Assembly: GCA_947243795.1 (NCBI GenBank)
Contig: OX365930.1
Span: 62,001 to 126,000 of the forward strand
Direction: 5' to 3'
DNA: 64,000 nt
DNA from: Saccharomyces uvarum
Taxonomy: Eukaryota > Ascomycota > Saccharomycetes > Saccharomycetales > Saccharomycetaceae
Under the pieces are notes generated by a model, which saw only the letters and a list, made by a program, of their open reading frames with translations, ran no database searches and was not told the DNA's origin. A program made the position numbers and the translations under genes. This document shows positions 62,797 to 64,000 of the stretch, piece after piece; the first letter of the stretch is position 1, and every line of letters begins with the position of its first letter.

Positions 62797-64000
62797 ATGA
62801 CTGATATGAGTGATAGTAGTTCTTCTATTCCTCAGCAAACTCCAAGGAAACATGCACTATCTTCTAAGGTTATGCAACTTTTTAGAAGTGGCTCAAAGTC
62901 ATCCAGGCAAGTAAAGCCCTCATCGAACACTCAGCCGCCAAGTGTGAACACAAATGTTTCATCGGCGTCTAAATCAGCCAAGTTTGGTTTGCATACCCCG
63001 ACTTCTGCTACCACTAGAGTGGCTAATGCTGCTGCTAATGCTACTGCTAATGCTGTGAGTAAATCAGGAATATATATGCCCGAGTATTACCAATCCACAT
63101 CACCATCCCATTCTAGCTCGTCCGCATCATTGAATAATCAAATCGATATCAATACTTCTAAATCCTCATCTGCCACCTCTTTAACTTCATCAGTATCAGC
63201 CTTGTCATTATCACCCGCATTAGCCATAAATACTAGCTCCAAGAGCTTAAGCCCCAAATTTTCCCACCATAGTAATAGTAACGCTGTCAATACGCCTGCA
63301 CCTACGCCAACTGCTTCAAGTATTAATAGTAACGTTAATAAAATAACCAATACTAGTGCGCCTTTCTGTGGTAGATTTCTCGTGCATAAAGATGGTACTC
63401 ACAAACACTATTTGAAAAATGCCAAAAGACAAGAAAAGCTATCCACGATGATTAAAAATATGGTTGGTGCGAGCAAATTACGTGGCGAAGCGAAATCTGC
63501 CGTTCCTGATATAATAAAGGACCCAAGTACTTCTGTAAACTCCACCAAGAACCCACCTACATTATTTGCAGGTTTCATGAAACAGGTCGTAGATATGGAT
63601 GATAAATACCCAGAAGGCGCGCCTATAAGTGGCGCCTTCAATGGCTCTGAAAAGAACATGTACAAGTCAGGTCTAAACGAGTCAAGCGGAAAAGTGGCGC
63701 CCCCTTCATCCAATAATGCACCCGCTACCACACCAATCAAAAAAGATACACAATGTTTTGCTGAAAAATATGGTCGTTGCCAAGAAGTCCTTGGTAAAGG
63801 TGCGTTTGGTGTAGTGAGAATCTGTCAAAAGAAAAATGTTTCGTCACAAGATGGTAATAAAGGCGAAAAGCTTTACGCTGTAAAAGAATTCAAACGCAAG
63901 GCATCTGAGTCTGTGGAAAAATACTCCAAGAGATTGACCTCTGAGTTTTGTATTTCCTCGTCATTACATCACACAAATATTGTCACTACATTAGATCTTT
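62797..64000 (+). CDS. SAT4: Ser/Thr protein kinase SAT4/HAL4 (3' part outside window)
   Basis: Kinase that, with Hal5, stabilises the Trk1 potassium transporter and salt tolerance. It starts MTDMSDSSSSIPQQTPRKH at the ATG at 62797; 401 codons are visible. Residues ~1-310 are a Ser/Asn/Pro-rich regulatory region with conserved pieces (ALSSKVMQLFRSGS; CGRFLVHKDGTHKHYLKNAK). The kinase domain begins at YGRCQEVLGKGAFGVVRICQ (~325), with the ATP lysine in LYAVKEFKR, and is cut at the window end. A local Ala-Asn repeat (ANAAANATANA, coded by GCTAATGCT units at ~63025-63056) seems longer than in S. cerevisiae. Confidence 0.96.
   Translation, partial: MTDMSDSSSSIPQQTPRKHALSSKVMQLFRSGSKSSRQVKPSSNTQPPSVNTNVSSASKSAKFGLHTPTSATTRVANAAANATANAVSKSGIYMPEYYQSTSPSHSSSSASLNNQIDINTSKSSSATSLTSSVSALSLSPALAINTSSKSLSPKFSHHSNSNAVNTPAPTPTASSINSNVNKITNTSAPFCGRFLVHKDGTHKHYLKNAKRQEKLSTMIKNMVGASKLRGEAKSAVPDIIKDPSTSVNSTKNPPTLFAGFMKQVVDMDDKYPEGAPISGAFNGSEKNMYKSGLNESSGKVAPPSSNNAPATTPIKKDTQCFAEKYGRCQEVLGKGAFGVVRICQKKNVSSQDGNKGEKLYAVKEFKRKASESVEKYSKRLTSEFCISSSLHHTNIVTTLDL

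Overview
This is a nuclear chromosome segment from a budding yeast of the genus Saccharomyces, equivalent to S. cerevisiae chromosome III from HIS4 on the left arm, through CEN3, to SAT4 on the right arm. Gene order matches the S. cerevisiae map as I remember it, with yeast splice signals (GTATGT, TACTAAC), Ty LTRs upstream of tRNA genes and a point centromere. The proteins resemble S. cerevisiae but differ at many positions, and several local features differ, so this is probably a sister species rather than S. cerevisiae. I cannot name the species from sequence alone. All comparisons with S. cerevisiae are from memory, with no search run.

Layout. 1-15,044: HIS4 (cut at the window start), BIK1, RNQ1, FUS1, HBN1, AGP1, KCC4. 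15,250-23,100: an accessory island between tRNA-Glu and tRNA-Leu. It holds a Ty4/Tsu4-like fossil, a small membrane protein gene (YCL021W-A type) and a young-looking composite Ty1 element. 23,495-46,450: LEU2, NFS1, DCC1, BUD3, spliced YCL012C, GBP2, SGF29, ILV6, STP22, twice-spliced VMA9, LDB16, PGS1, spliced YCL002C, RER1, and an intact DOM34-like gene known in S. cerevisiae only as remnants (YCL001W-A/B). 46,787-46,905: centromere CEN3. 46,906-50,916: gene-poor pericentromere. 50,917-55,937: CDC10, MRPL32, YCP4, CIT2. 57,162-62,105: tRNA-Pro, LTR fossils, two related four-pass membrane protein genes I cannot assign, and tRNA-Asn. 62,797-64,000: start of SAT4.

The genes are mostly independent housekeeping units: amino-acid synthesis (HIS4, LEU2, ILV6) with visible Gcn4 or Leu3 sites, amino-acid uptake (AGP1), mating (FUS1, BIK1), bud-neck and septin functions (KCC4, BUD3, CDC10), mitochondrial functions (NFS1, PGS1, MRPL32) and peroxisomal citrate synthase (CIT2).

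The most unusual part is the island at 15.4-22.3 kb. Two unrelated LTR elements each enclose a small open gene for a predicted secreted, cysteine-containing protein, and the two proteins look like relatives. The Ty1 copy keeps a perfect 5-bp target duplication, near-identical LTRs, a primer-binding site and a polypurine tract around its cargo, so it looks like a retroelement that moved with a captured gene.
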